Positions 7,564 through 16,204 are shown, counted from the first letter of the stretch. The stretch is DNA of 18,528 bases from UBA2020 sp964551435 (GCA_964551435.1 CAZKBS010000030.1:1-18528); one strand, 5' to 3'. Notes: a model not told the origin generated them from the sequence alone. A program made the numbers and translations.

Positions 7564-7586
7564 TCTGGTATATTCATTATACCAGA
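7564..7586 (-). promoter_or_regulatory. extended -10 promoter embedded in a 23-bp palindrome (candidate operator)
   Basis: TCTGGTATA (7564-7572) and TATACCAGA (7578-7586) form a perfect 9-bp inverted repeat around five bases. On the minus strand the palindrome contains TG-G-TATAAT, a perfect consensus extended -10 (TATAAT at 7581-7576). No good -35 is seen. Transcription would start near 7569 and lead into the CheY-CheX operon with a leader of about 38 bases. A dimeric repressor bound here would block the promoter. Confidence 0.6.
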
Positions 7587-7625
7587 TGCTGCGTGTGTAT
7601 CGCGTTAATAACACCGGAGCGTATC

Positions 7626-8171
7626 TTAACATATTGGCAGTGCGGGGCTTTTTTCCGTGCTGTCGCTTGTGCCGGTTGTGGTATTGGGCCCGCCACCCCA
7701 ATCTTCCAGCCACAGGTCGGGCTTTTCGCTGCGAAAGCGTGCCGCCAGTTTGACGCAATCAGCGGCGGCGGCGCTGTGGGCGGGGTCAAGCACGGTGACG
7801 TCGACACCGCGGCTTTGCAGGAAAATCACGGTTTCATTGCTGCCGGCATTGGCCGTATCGCCGATAACCACGCGCGGAATGCCGAATTGGGCAATGGTGC
7901 CCGCACACATGAAACAGGGCTGGAGCGTTGTATAAAGCACGGTGTGATGGCGGTTTTTCATGCGGCCTGCCGCGCGTAGGGCCGTCATTTCGCCATGCAG
8001 GATAGGGTTTTCTTCCTGCACCAGCATGTTATGCCCCTCGCCCAATACATCGCCCGTGGCACTATCGACCAGTACGGCCCCGATGGGGCATCCGCCCTCG
8101 CTATAGCCTTTATGGGCAAGTAGATAGGCGCGGCGCATGAATTTTTCGTCGTCGCTGGCGGTGATGGGCAT
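7626..8171 (-). CDS. cytosine deaminase-like zinc deaminase (yeast Fcy1 type)
   Basis: Predicted cytidine/deoxycytidylate deaminase-fold enzyme of 181 residues. Zinc site: H59 in HGE with proton-shuttle E61, and C86 and C89 in PCFMC. GGCPIGAVLVD, LHGE, YTTLQPC, a GIPR-V-IG stretch, LQSRG and the C-terminal WLEDWGG-like motif line up best with Saccharomyces cytosine deaminase Fcy1, which turns cytosine into uracil, rather than with TadA or the unrelated CodA. Guanine or other base deaminases of the same fold are alternatives. The ATG at 8171 follows AGGGG about eight bases upstream. The frame is open to a TTG at 8219, which adds 16 residues with no homology. A 20-residue Ser/Thr/Pro-rich tail follows the family core. 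It is divergent from metH. Confidence 0.82.
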   Translation of the reverse strand: MPITASDDEKFMRRAYLLAHKGYSEGGCPIGAVLVDSATGDVLGEGHNMLVQEENPILHGEMTALRAAGRMKNRHHTVLYTTLQPCFMCAGTIAQFGIPRVVIGDTANAGSNETVIFLQSRGVDVTVLDPAHSAAAADCVKLAARFRSEKPDLWLEDWGGGPNTTTGTSDSTEKSPALPIC

Positions 8172-8260
8172 GGTTTTTCCCCTGATTAGGCTGTCAAAAC
8201 ACGCGGTCTCATGATACAAACGTAGCGCTTTTAAACGGTATCGCCAACAGGAAAGCCGCC

Positions 8261-11200
8261 ATGACCATTCCCCATCGTTATTCGCTTCTGGACCGTGCCT
8301 TGGCCGAACGTATCCTTGTGCTGGATGGCGCGATGGGCACCATGATTCAGGGCTATAAATTAAGCGAAGCCGATTACCGCGGCGCGTGCTTTGCGGAATG
8401 GCCGCGCGACCTCAAGGGGAATAATGATCTTCTGTGTCTGACCCGCCCGCAGCTGATTGAAGAAATACACAAGGCATATCTGGATGCTGGCGCCGATATC
8501 ATTCAAACGAATACTTTCAATGCCAATCGTATTTCGCTGGCCGATTACGGTATGGAAGATCTGGCGTTCGAACTGAACCGCGAAGCCGCGGCCTTGGCCC
8601 GCCGCGTGGCGGACGCTGCATCGACGCCAGACAAGCCGCGTTTTGTTGCAGGCAGTATCGGACCGACGAACCGTACCGCGTCGATATCTCCCGATGTTTC
8701 TAACCCGGGTGCGCGTAACGTGTCGTTCGATCAACTGGTCGAGGCCTATTACGAGTCCGTCTGCGGCCTTGTGGCGGGCGGCGCGCATATTTTGATGGTC
8801 GAAACGATTTTCGATACGCTGAACGCCAAGGCGGCGATTTTCGCGATTGAAAAATTCTGCGAGGAAAAGGGCGAGCGCCTGCCGCTGATTATCTCGGGCA
8901 CCATCACGGATGCTTCGGGCCGTACGCTGTCGGGGCAGACGACGGAAGCCTTCTGGCATTCCCTCCGTCATGCGCGGCCGCTGGCGATCGGTCTTAACTG
9001 CGCGCTGGGCCCCAAAGATATGCGGCCCTATATCGAAACACTTGCGCATATCGCGGATACGCATGTTTGCGCCTATCCCAACGCGGGGCTGCCGAATGCG
9101 TTTGGCGGTTACGATGAAACACCCGAACAGATGATTGCCGAAATGCGTGAATGGGTGGAGCGCAGCTTCCTGAATATCATCGGCGGCTGCTGCGGCACGA
9201 CGCCCGCGCATATCCGTGTGTTTGCGCAGGCGGTGAAAGGCCTGCCGCCGCGCCCCGTGCCCAAAGCAAAACCGGCCTGCCGTCTTGCGGGTCTGGAAGC
9301 CTTTACGATTGACGATGACACGCTGTTCGTGAACGTGGGGGAGCGTACCAACGTTACGGGTTCCGCCAAATTCCGCAAACTCATCAAGGACGGCCAGTTC
9401 GAGGCTGCCCTTGCCGTTGCCCGCGAACAGGTTGAAAACGGCGCGCAGATGATTGACGTGAACATGGACGAGGGGCTTATCGATTCCGTCGAAGCGATGC
9501 GGCTTTTCATGAATCTGATTGCGTCCGAGCCTGATATTGCGCGCGTCCCCGTCATGATCGACTCGTCGAAATGGGAAGTGATCGAGGCGGGATTGAAGTG
9601 CGCGCAGGGTAAATGCGTGATCAATTCCATCAGTCTCAAAGAAGGCGAAGAAGATTTTATCCGTCACGCCACACTGGCGCAGCGTTATGGCGCGGCCGTG
9701 GTGGTGATGGCTTTTGATGAACAGGGACAGGCCGATACGATTGCACGTAAAGTCGATATTTGCACCCGCGCCTATAAGCTGCTGACCGAAAAAATCGGCT
9801 TTCCTGCCGAAGATATCATTTTTGACCCCAACATCTTTGCGGTCGCTACGGGTATCGAAGAGCATGCCCCCTACGGACTTAATTTTATCGAAGCGACGCG
9901 GATCATCAAGCAAACCTTGCCGCATGCGCTGGTATCGGGCGGTGTGTCCAACGTTTCTTTCGCGCTGCGTGGCAATAACGAAGTGCGCGAAGCCATTCAT
10001 GCCGTTTTTCTGTATCACGCTATTCGTGCCGGCATGGATATGGGTATTGTGAATGCGGGGCAACTGGCGATTTACGAAGACATTCCGCGTGAACTGCGTG
10101 ACGTCGTCGAAGATGTCATTCTGAACCGCCGTGCAGGCGCGACCGAGGATTTGTTAAAACTGGCGGAGAAATACCGCAGCGATGGAAAAACAGCGGAGAA
10201 GGTGGACGACGTCTGGCGCAGCCTGCCGGTCGAAAAGCGGCTGGAACATGCGCTCGTTAAGGGAATTGACGAATTTATTACCGAAGACACCGAGACCGCG
10301 CGGCAGGCATCCGCCCGTGCGCTGGATGTTATCGAGGGCCCACTGATGGCGGGTATGAACGTTGTGGGCGACTTGTTCGGCGCGGGTAAAATGTTCCTGC
10401 CGCAGGTTGTGAAATCCGCCCGCGTGATGAAAAAAGCTGTCGCCTATTTGCTGCCCTATATGGAACAGGAAAAGGATGCAAAGGCGAAAAGTGCGGGGAA
10501 AATCCTGCTCGCAACCGTCAAGGGTGATGTCCACGATATCGGTAAAAATATCGTGGGTATTGTGTTTCAGTGCAATGGCTATGAAATCATCGACCTCGGC
10601 GTCATGGTGCCGTGTGAAAAAATCCTTCAGGTCGCGCGCGATGAAAACGTGGATATCATCGGTCTTTCCGGTTTGATTACCCCCTCGCTTGAGGAGATGA
10701 CCCATGTCGCATCTGAAATGAAGCGCCTGGGCTTTACAGTGCCGCTGCTGATTGGCGGGGCGACGACGTCCGAAGTGCATACCGCCGTTAAAATCGCGCC
10801 GAATTACGAACATGGCGTTGTATATGTCGCAGATGCCTCGCGCGCGGTCGGGGTTGTCAGCGCGCTTCTAAGCGATACGCAAAAGCCTGAATATATGGCG
10901 GGCATTAACCGCAAGTACGCCGAAACGCGCGAGCGTTTTGCATCGCGCGGACCGAATAAAAAGCTGATACCGTTTACCGAGGCGCGGGCTAATGCTTTCC
11001 GTCCCGATTTCACCGCCTATACTCCGCCGAAACCGGTCAAGCCGGGTCTTCATGTACTGGATGATGTGACCTTTGACGATTTGCGCCCGTATATCGACTG
11101 GTCCCCGTTTTTCTATACATGGGGATTGATGATGAAATATCCCCGCATATTCGAAGACACGAATATCGGCGAAGAGGCCAAGAAGCTCTACAAAGACGCG

Positions 11201-11938
11201 CAGGACATGATTGAAAAATTCAAGTCCGACGGACGTATCCGGCCGCGCGGTGTGGTAGGTATTTTTCCTGCTGCCTCGGTTGATGAAGATATTATTGTTT
11301 ATGCCAATGATACGCGCGATGCCGAGAAAGACCGTATCATCGGCCTGCGCCAGCAGCTGGTGCGCGAAGGCGGCAAGCCGAACTATAGCCTTGCCGATTT
11401 CATCGCCCCGCAATCATCCGGCATTTCGGATTATATCGGCTGTTTTGCCGTGACGGCGGGAGATGGGCTGGAGCAAATTGTTGCCGAATACGAGGCCGCG
11501 CATGATTCATACGGCAGCATGATGGCCAAGGCTGTGGCGGACCGTTTTGCCGAAGCATTCGCCGAATACCTGCACGAGCGCGTGCGCCGTGAATTCTGGG
11601 GCTATGCGCCTGATGAAGCGCTGGATATTGACGGCCTGATTGCGGAGGGGTATCAGGGGATACGCCCCGCGCCGGGGTATCCGGCAAATCCGGATCATAC
11701 GCAGAAACTGGCGCTCTGGCGCATGCTGGATGCCGAAAAGAATACGGGTATTCGCCTCACGGAAAGTCTGGCGATGTGGCCAGCGTCGTCGGTCAGCGGG
11801 TTTTATTTTTCGCATCCGGACAGTTATTATCTCAGCATCCACCAGATTGGCCGCGACCAGCTGGAAGATTACGCGCGCCGCCGCGGTATCGATATCAAGG
11901 AAGCCGAACGCTGGCTGGCGCCCGTGCTGGATATGTAA
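8261..11938 (+). CDS. metH: cobalamin-dependent methionine synthase
   Basis: 1225 residues, against 1227 in E. coli MetH. It transfers a methyl group from methyltetrahydrofolate to homocysteine via cobalamin. Homocysteine domain (about 1-330): zinc ligands C247, C310 and C311 (GLNCALG, GGCCGTTP). Pterin domain (about 350-620): VGERTNVTGS, DVNMDEG and MIDSSKW. Four-helix cap (about 650-740), then cobalamin domain (about 745-890) with DVHDIG at 756-761 giving the lower axial ligand H758. The reactivation domain (about 920-1225) keeps RPAPGYP for S-adenosylmethionine binding. AGGA lies eight bases before the ATG. All catalytic motifs are present and the gene is intact. No metF or cobalamin riboswitch is seen in the 89-base gap upstream. 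Its stop is six bases from the convergent ligase gene. Confidence 0.98.
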   Translation: MTIPHRYSLLDRALAERILVLDGAMGTMIQGYKLSEADYRGACFAEWPRDLKGNNDLLCLTRPQLIEEIHKAYLDAGADIIQTNTFNANRISLADYGMEDLAFELNREAAALARRVADAASTPDKPRFVAGSIGPTNRTASISPDVSNPGARNVSFDQLVEAYYESVCGLVAGGAHILMVETIFDTLNAKAAIFAIEKFCEEKGERLPLIISGTITDASGRTLSGQTTEAFWHSLRHARPLAIGLNCALGPKDMRPYIETLAHIADTHVCAYPNAGLPNAFGGYDETPEQMIAEMREWVERSFLNIIGGCCGTTPAHIRVFAQAVKGLPPRPVPKAKPACRLAGLEAFTIDDDTLFVNVGERTNVTGSAKFRKLIKDGQFEAALAVAREQVENGAQMIDVNMDEGLIDSVEAMRLFMNLIASEPDIARVPVMIDSSKWEVIEAGLKCAQGKCVINSISLKEGEEDFIRHATLAQRYGAAVVVMAFDEQGQADTIARKVDICTRAYKLLTEKIGFPAEDIIFDPNIFAVATGIEEHAPYGLNFIEATRIIKQTLPHALVSGGVSNVSFALRGNNEVREAIHAVFLYHAIRAGMDMGIVNAGQLAIYEDIPRELRDVVEDVILNRRAGATEDLLKLAEKYRSDGKTAEKVDDVWRSLPVEKRLEHALVKGIDEFITEDTETARQASARALDVIEGPLMAGMNVVGDLFGAGKMFLPQVVKSARVMKKAVAYLLPYMEQEKDAKAKSAGKILLATVKGDVHDIGKNIVGIVFQCNGYEIIDLGVMVPCEKILQVARDENVDIIGLSGLITPSLEEMTHVASEMKRLGFTVPLLIGGATTSEVHTAVKIAPNYEHGVVYVADASRAVGVVSALLSDTQKPEYMAGINRKYAETRERFASRGPNKKLIPFTEARANAFRPDFTAYTPPKPVKPGLHVLDDVTFDDLRPYIDWSPFFYTWGLMMKYPRIFEDTNIGEEAKKLYKDAQDMIEKFKSDGRIRPRGVVGIFPAASVDEDIIVYANDTRDAEKDRIIGLRQQLVREGGKPNYSLADFIAPQSSGISDYIGCFAVTAGDGLEQIVAEYEAAHDSYGSMMAKAVADRFAEAFAEYLHERVRREFWGYAPDEALDIDGLIAEGYQGIRPAPGYPANPDHTQKLALWRMLDAEKNTGIRLTESLAMWPASSVSGFYFSHPDSYYLSIHQIGRDQLEDYARRRGIDIKEAERWLAPVLDM

Positions 11939-11944
11939 GCCGTA

Positions 11945-12895
11945 TCAAAGCCCGCGATACAAAAACCCGTAATTGCTCAGGAATGAATTGAGCGAATGCG
12001 GGTTTTGCTTTTCAAGCGCACGGAAAACAGCTTCGGGGATATTAATATTGCACGCGGCCTCGACTTCTTTGAAGGACGGGGCGCTGTTGGCTTCCAGTAT
12101 CCGGTATCCGGTTTCGTCAAACAAAAGGTCGATGCCCGCGATATCCAGTTGCAGGGCGCCTGCGGTATCGATGGCCAGTTTTTGCATGTCGCGCGGCGGG
12201 TCGAACGCGGTCAGGGTCATGCCTTGTTCGGCGTTTGATTTGAAAAGCCCGCCCTCGCTGCGCCGTTCGACAGCGGCAATAATCTCGCCAAAGCAGACGA
12301 TAAGCCGCGCATCGCGGCCGTGGCTGGCGCGGATATATTCCTGAAAAATGAATTCGGACCCGTTTGCCGCCATGTCGATCAGGCTGGCAAGATCGTTGAA
12401 ACGCTCGCGCGTTTCGCACAACATCACGCCGCTGCCACGGTTGCCGCGCAGAGGTTTCACCACGACGGGAAAGCCGATTTCGCGCTCCACAAAATCGACA
12501 TCGACCGGAAATTTCGCCAGAATAGTTTTCGGCACCGGCAGATTTTTGGCGGCAAGGATTTGCTGCGTGAGCATTTTATCCGCGGCGGCTTCCATACCGG
12601 GCGGGGCGTTGACGATACGGATGCCCTGATGTTCCATGTGGCGCAGCACGGCGAGCATGAAATAACTGGTATCCGAGCCGGTACGGGAAATGATGAAATC
12701 CGGTTTTTCAAGCGGCTTGCCTTCGTATACCGCGGACCAGTTGCTGTCCTTGTCGACGACAAGGTCGAAATTTTGCGGCTTCAGCACCGCAAGCTCGATA
12801 TCCATGCGCGCGGCGGTTTCCATGAATTGTCTGACTGCATAGGCGCCCGGATAATCGGAATGGGGGTCAGCGTGAAAAAAAATCCAGCAGCGCAT
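11945..12895 (-). CDS. RimK-like ATP-grasp ligase
   Basis: A 316-residue ATP-grasp enzyme resembling RimK, which adds glutamate to ribosomal protein S6. N-terminal alpha/beta domain at 1-100. ATP-grasp at about 105-295: VVVKPLRGNRGSGV at 145-158 (K147 binds ATP), FQEYI at 184-188, an ERRSEGGLFKSN segment at 210-221 matching the RimK substrate and nucleotide loop, GIDLLFD with D256, and ILEANSAP with metal ligands E268 and N270. I chose the ATG at 12895 because AAAGGA lies five bases upstream and homology starts with MRCWIFF. The frame extends to 13087, but that would overlap the divergent antiporter. It stands alone behind its own promoter. The acceptor could be a protein tail or a small amino-acid ligand; glutathione- and mureinopeptide-type ligases share the fold. 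Confidence 0.85.
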   Translation of the reverse strand: MRCWIFFHADPHSDYPGAYAVRQFMETAARMDIELAVLKPQNFDLVVDKDSNWSAVYEGKPLEKPDFIISRTGSDTSYFMLAVLRHMEHQGIRIVNAPPGMEAAADKMLTQQILAAKNLPVPKTILAKFPVDVDFVEREIGFPVVVKPLRGNRGSGVMLCETRERFNDLASLIDMAANGSEFIFQEYIRASHGRDARLIVCFGEIIAAVERRSEGGLFKSNAEQGMTLTAFDPPRDMQKLAIDTAGALQLDIAGIDLLFDETGYRILEANSAPSFKEVEAACNINIPEAVFRALEKQNPHSLNSFLSNYGFLYRGL

Positions 12896-12961
12896 CGGCG
12901 TCCTTTCGCTTTGAAAAAGCAGGGTGTTGTATGCAGGGAGCTTGTGTTTTTTATGTAACAG

Positions 12962-12990
12962 ATTATATCGAACCTCATTTGGCATATCAA
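12962..12990 (-). promoter_or_regulatory. near-consensus sigma70 promoter of the RimK-like gene
   Basis: Minus strand: TTGATA (12990-12985), exactly 17 bases, then TATAAT (12967-12962). The expected start is near 12955, giving a leader of about 60 bases to the ATG at 12895. This is among the best promoter matches in the window and supports the chosen gene start. Confidence 0.75.
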
Positions 12991-13016
12991 TCATCTTCGC
13001 CCTGCCGCAGATTCGG

Positions 13017-13022
13017 TATAAA
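13017..13022 (+). promoter_or_regulatory. possible -10 box of the antiporter gene
   Basis: TATAAA lies 49 bases before the antiporter ATG. The -35 region (TCTTCG at 12994-12999) is poor. It is the best plus-strand candidate in the 176-base divergent gap, but weak. Confidence 0.25.
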
Positions 13023-13071
13023 AGGGCGTATATGATCATTTCGACAATCATCGGCAGGCAGGAAAATTCGA

Positions 13072-14316
13072 ATGGAATTGCTGGCATTTTTACAGCTTGA
13101 AACCGCGGTCAATCCGCTTTTGGTTTTCGGCGTTGCGTTGCTGTTTGGCGTGGCGGGCGGTATATGGGCAAACCGCCTGCACTGGATGCCGACGATTACG
13201 GCATTCATGCTGCTCGGACTTATCATCGGCCCGAATGGTTTACAGCTGATTTCCAAGCCCATGTTGGCGCAATCGTCGGTGCTGATTGATATCGCGCTGG
13301 GGCTTATCATGTACAAGCTCGGCACCATGCTGCATCCGTATGCGATGTTGCGCTCCCGCCGTTTACTGTCGCTGTCGCTGGCGGAGACGGCGATTGGCTA
13401 TGCGGCTGTTTTCGCGGCGGGTGTTCTTTTGGGGCTTAATACGATTGTGGCGGCGATGATTGCGGCGATTTCGGTTTCTTCATCCCCCGCCGTGCTGGTG
13501 CATGTGTCCGAAGAAATGCGCGCCAAGGGGCCTGTGTCCTACCGCGCCAAATCACTGGTGGCGATGAATAACCTGTTTGCTTTCATGCTCTTCACGCTGT
13601 CGCTGCCGTTTGGAATTGGCGCTGCCGCCGGTGACTGGTCGATGATTTTAGGATTTCCTTTATATCGCCTGCTGGGGGCGGTAGCGGTCGGGATTGCGGT
13701 CGCGTGGCTAGCCGTGCAGGTTGCGCGCCAGTTGCGTGCGGGTGATGACCATTTCCGCTTCGCGATTGTCATCGGCAGCGTCATGCTGACGCTGGGGATT
13801 TGTGCTTCTCTCAATATGTCCGCTCTTTTCTCGCCGCTGGTGATGGGAATTGCCGTGCGCTGGTTTGAAACGTCGAAACATAAAATCTCGCAGGTGGGGC
13901 TGGGCGAGGGCGGGGATTTGTTTTTCATCGTTCTGTTCGTGATGGCCGGGGCGAAAATCGACCTTGCCAATCTTTGGGCGCTGGGTATTGTGCCGGTCAT
14001 ACTGGTGCTGTGCCGGGGGCTGGGTAAAACGGCGGGGGTTTATCTGGCGGGCCGTTTGAGCGGCGTGGATAACAAAGCCTCCGCCGCGACCAGCATGATG
14101 CTGATGCCGATGGCGGGTATGGCGATCGGGCTTGTCTCGACGACCATGAAGCTGGCACCCGAAGCCGGCAGCGTTATTGCGACGGTGACCTTTGCCATGG
14201 TGGCGATTTTGGAAACGGTCGGGCCGTTTCTGGTCACCCGCGCGCTGGTGCTGTGTGATGAGGCCGGCAAGCGCGATCCCGAAACGGACGAGTGGCAGGA
14301 AGCGTCCGGAACCTGA
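13072..14316 (+). CDS. CPA-family cation/proton antiporter, without RCK domain
   Basis: A 414-residue integral membrane protein with about 11-12 hydrophobic helices. It is the core transporter of the monovalent cation:proton antiporter (CPA1/CPA2, Kef-like) family. Family signs: MPTITAFMLLGLIIGP near 39-53, IALGLIMYKLGTML near 74-87, a Ser-Ser-Ser-Pro-Ala unwound-helix motif at 136-140 and a VMAGAKIDL motif near 290-298. The usual paired ion-binding acidic motif (Asp-Asp or Asn-Asp) aligns with N166-N167 in LVAMNNLFAF, so the classic proton-carrying Asp is missing. The C-terminus is a short charged tail with no TrkA-N/RCK domain. AGGA lies nine bases before the ATG. It is divergent from the RimK-like gene and convergent with potD. 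Transported ion unknown; the Asn pair makes electrogenic Na+/H+ exchange doubtful. Confidence 0.85.
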   Translation: MELLAFLQLETAVNPLLVFGVALLFGVAGGIWANRLHWMPTITAFMLLGLIIGPNGLQLISKPMLAQSSVLIDIALGLIMYKLGTMLHPYAMLRSRRLLSLSLAETAIGYAAVFAAGVLLGLNTIVAAMIAAISVSSSPAVLVHVSEEMRAKGPVSYRAKSLVAMNNLFAFMLFTLSLPFGIGAAAGDWSMILGFPLYRLLGAVAVGIAVAWLAVQVARQLRAGDDHFRFAIVIGSVMLTLGICASLNMSALFSPLVMGIAVRWFETSKHKISQVGLGEGGDLFFIVLFVMAGAKIDLANLWALGIVPVILVLCRGLGKTAGVYLAGRLSGVDNKASAATSMMLMPMAGMAIGLVSTTMKLAPEAGSVIATVTFAMVAILETVGPFLVTRALVLCDEAGKRDPETDEWQEASGT

Positions 14317-14360
14317 GTTCCATGGCCTCCTGCCACCCGTTTTGGTATCAGGTATAAAGC

Positions 14361-15410
14361 TTAGTTACGCAGCAGGTTTTCCCAGATGCGGCCATAAGCC
14401 TGAACGACTTCCGCCGGGCAGGCGAAAGACACATAGGTATGCGCATCGGCGGGGATATTGAACTCAGGCGCGTTCTGGATGTCGCCCGACAGATACGTCG
14501 CGGTATCTTTGTGCGTCGGGATCTGGCCGGAGAATTCAGAGTATTTCGCCTGGTTCTGCGGGTCCATCACAAAGGTAATAAACTTCGCGGCGGCTTCGGC
14601 ATTCTGCGCGTTGGACGGGATAGCAAGGCTGTCCATCCACAGTTCAACCCCTTCGACCGGATAGACGTATTTGAGATCCGGATTTTCCTGACGGGCAGTG
14701 TAAACGTCGCCGCTCCAGGCCATCTGCATAGCGACTTCGCCTGCCGCCATACGCTCGAAATAGCCAGTCGATCCGTAAACTTTTACTTGCGGGCGCTGGC
14801 CGACCAGAAGGTCTTGCAGCATCTTCAGCGTTTCTTCGCTGCCGTCACAATTTTTGCGGCCGATCGCGATGGAGGCGAGGGCCATGACCGTCGATGTATC
14901 ATCCAGAACGCCAAGGCTGGGCGTTTCGTCCGTCGGGCGGTCAAAAAACTGCGACCAGCTGGTGATGTCTTCCTTGACAAGCTTGGTGTTTACGGCAATG
15001 CCCGTCGTGCCGTAGAACAGCGGCATGGCGTATTTATAGCCGGGGTCATAAACGGGTTCCTTGATGTTGTCGGTCAGGTCTTTGCCAATGGCCGAGATGT
15101 TTTCCGGCAGCTGTTGCAGTAGCTTTTGTTCCAGCATCAGCGGGACATAGTTGCCCGAGGGGGCGACGATATCATAGCGCGCGCCGGATTTCAGTTTCGC
15201 CATCAGTGCATCGTTGCTGGAATAGATTTCGGTGATGACCTTGATGCCGGTTTCTTCTTCGAATTTTTTAAACAATTCGCTGTCGGCGTAAGTGTCCCAG
15301 ATATAGACGTAAAGTTTGGGCCCGCTATTCTTTGAGGCGAAGAATAACCCGCCGGCGACAAGGCCGATCACGAGTATAAGGGCGATAAGAGCCGATGGTT
15401 TAACTTTCAT
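14361..15410 (-). CDS. potD: spermidine/putrescine ABC transporter substrate-binding protein
   Basis: A 349-residue periplasmic polyamine-binding protein. Residues about 7-25 are a hydrophobic signal or anchor segment. The mature part begins PKLYVYIWDTYAD, a PotD hallmark. Polyamine contacts of E. coli PotD are preserved: W232 in MAWSGDVY, and W258 and D260 in ELWMDSLAIP. These favour PotD (spermidine-preferring) over PotF, whose matching segment differs. Its ATG comes two bases after the potC stop, so it is the last gene of a four-gene operon. No strong ribosome-binding sequence precedes it, consistent with coupling. I see no strong terminator in the 44 bases before the convergent antiporter gene. 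Confidence 0.95.
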   Translation of the reverse strand: MKVKPSALIALILVIGLVAGGLFFASKNSGPKLYVYIWDTYADSELFKKFEEETGIKVITEIYSSNDALMAKLKSGARYDIVAPSGNYVPLMLEQKLLQQLPENISAIGKDLTDNIKEPVYDPGYKYAMPLFYGTTGIAVNTKLVKEDITSWSQFFDRPTDETPSLGVLDDTSTVMALASIAIGRKNCDGSEETLKMLQDLLVGQRPQVKVYGSTGYFERMAAGEVAMQMAWSGDVYTARQENPDLKYVYPVEGVELWMDSLAIPSNAQNAEAAAKFITFVMDPQNQAKYSEFSGQIPTHKDTATYLSGDIQNAPEFNIPADAHTYVSFACPAEVVQAYGRIWENLLRN

Positions 15411-15412
15411 GG

Positions 15413-16204
15413 TTAAATCACTTTCTTGCGGTTGATGATATAGGACAGAAGTACGATAAAAATGGAGAATGCCAGCAACATCGAGGCGGCGGCATTGATT
15501 TCCGGCGTGATGCCGCGCTTGACCTTGCTGTAAATCTCCACAGGCAGGGTGTTTGAACCCGGCGGGGCGACCATCAGCGTGATAATGAAATCATCCAGCG
15601 ACGTGATAAAGGCCAGCAGGGCGCCGGAAAAAATCCCCGGCATCAGCAGAGGCAGCGTCACATGCCGGAAGGCCTGCCATTCGTCAGCATAAAGGTCTTT
15701 GGCGGCTTCGGACATGCTTTTCGGTATGGTTGCAATGCGCGCGCGTATAGGGGCATAGGCGAAGGGGATGCAGAAAACGATATGCGCAATCAGTACGTTG
15801 ATGAGGCCGAGGCGCAGGTTGATCGCGGCGAAAAATGCCATGGTGGTCACGGCGATGACGATTTCCGGCACCAGCAGCGGCAGGGCCATCATGGTATAGG
15901 ACGCGTTTTTGAGCGGACGCGGCACACCTTCGCCATGCAGGGCAAGCGCCGCCGCGAGCGCGATGACGGTGCCGATAAACGTCGCGCCGACGGCCACAAT
16001 CAGCGAATTCATGGCGGCGCGCTGCAGATCGGAATTCATCAGCGCGCGCGGATACCAGTCAAGGCTGAAGCCTTCCCATACGGTAATCAGGCGGCCACTA
16101 TTGAATGAGAAAGCGATAACCGCAAAAATCGGCAGATACAGGAACGCGATGCCAAGCCATGTTAAAAGGCCGAAACCCGGCATGTTTTTGGGGTTGCTGT
16201 TCAT
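15413..16204 (-). CDS. potC: spermidine/putrescine ABC transporter permease PotC
   Basis: A 263-residue inner-membrane permease with about six helices. The cytoplasmic EAA loop reads SEAAKDLYADEWQAFRHVTL, with the Pro-Leu-Leu-Met-Pro-Gly stretch after it, and contacts the PotA ATPase. N-terminal LLTWLGIAFLYLPIFAVI and the SFNSGR segment are typical of PotC/PotI. The start codon overlaps the potB stop by four bases (ATGA), a standard coupled junction. Assignment to PotC over PotI rests on operon order A-B-C-D. Confidence 0.94.
   Translation of the reverse strand: MNSNPKNMPGFGLLTWLGIAFLYLPIFAVIAFSFNSGRLITVWEGFSLDWYPRALMNSDLQRAAMNSLIVAVGATFIGTVIALAAALALHGEGVPRPLKNASYTMMALPLLVPEIVIAVTTMAFFAAINLRLGLINVLIAHIVFCIPFAYAPIRARIATIPKSMSEAAKDLYADEWQAFRHVTLPLLMPGIFSGALLAFITSLDDFIITLMVAPPGSNTLPVEIYSKVKRGITPEINAAASMLLAFSIFIVLLSYIINRKKVI

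Noticed and set aside
8172..8260. Cobalamin or S-adenosylmethionine riboswitch ahead of metH
   Set aside because: The 89-base divergent gap is too short for a cobalamin riboswitch and shows no matching conserved core; no convincing promoter either.
8360..10063. A 567-codon minus-strand open frame opposite metH
   Set aside because: It is entirely antisense to conserved metH domains, has a His/Arg/Gly-rich composition and no recognisable motif; a shadow of codon bias.
10531..10556. 9-bp inverted repeat (CCACGATAT / ATATCGTGG, 8-base loop) inside metH
   Set aside because: It falls on the codons for the obligatory DVHDIGKNIVG cobalamin motif; repeated GAT-ATC and ATC-GTG codons explain it.
12896..13087. 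Upstream extension of the RimK-like frame
   Set aside because: It would overlap the antiporter start and include the minus-strand promoter at 12962-12990; the ATG at 12895 has a good ribosome-binding sequence.
14317..14360. Possible terminator between the antiporter and potD
   Set aside because: Only a 4-bp TGGC/GCCA stem is seen without a proper T-run; too weak to report.
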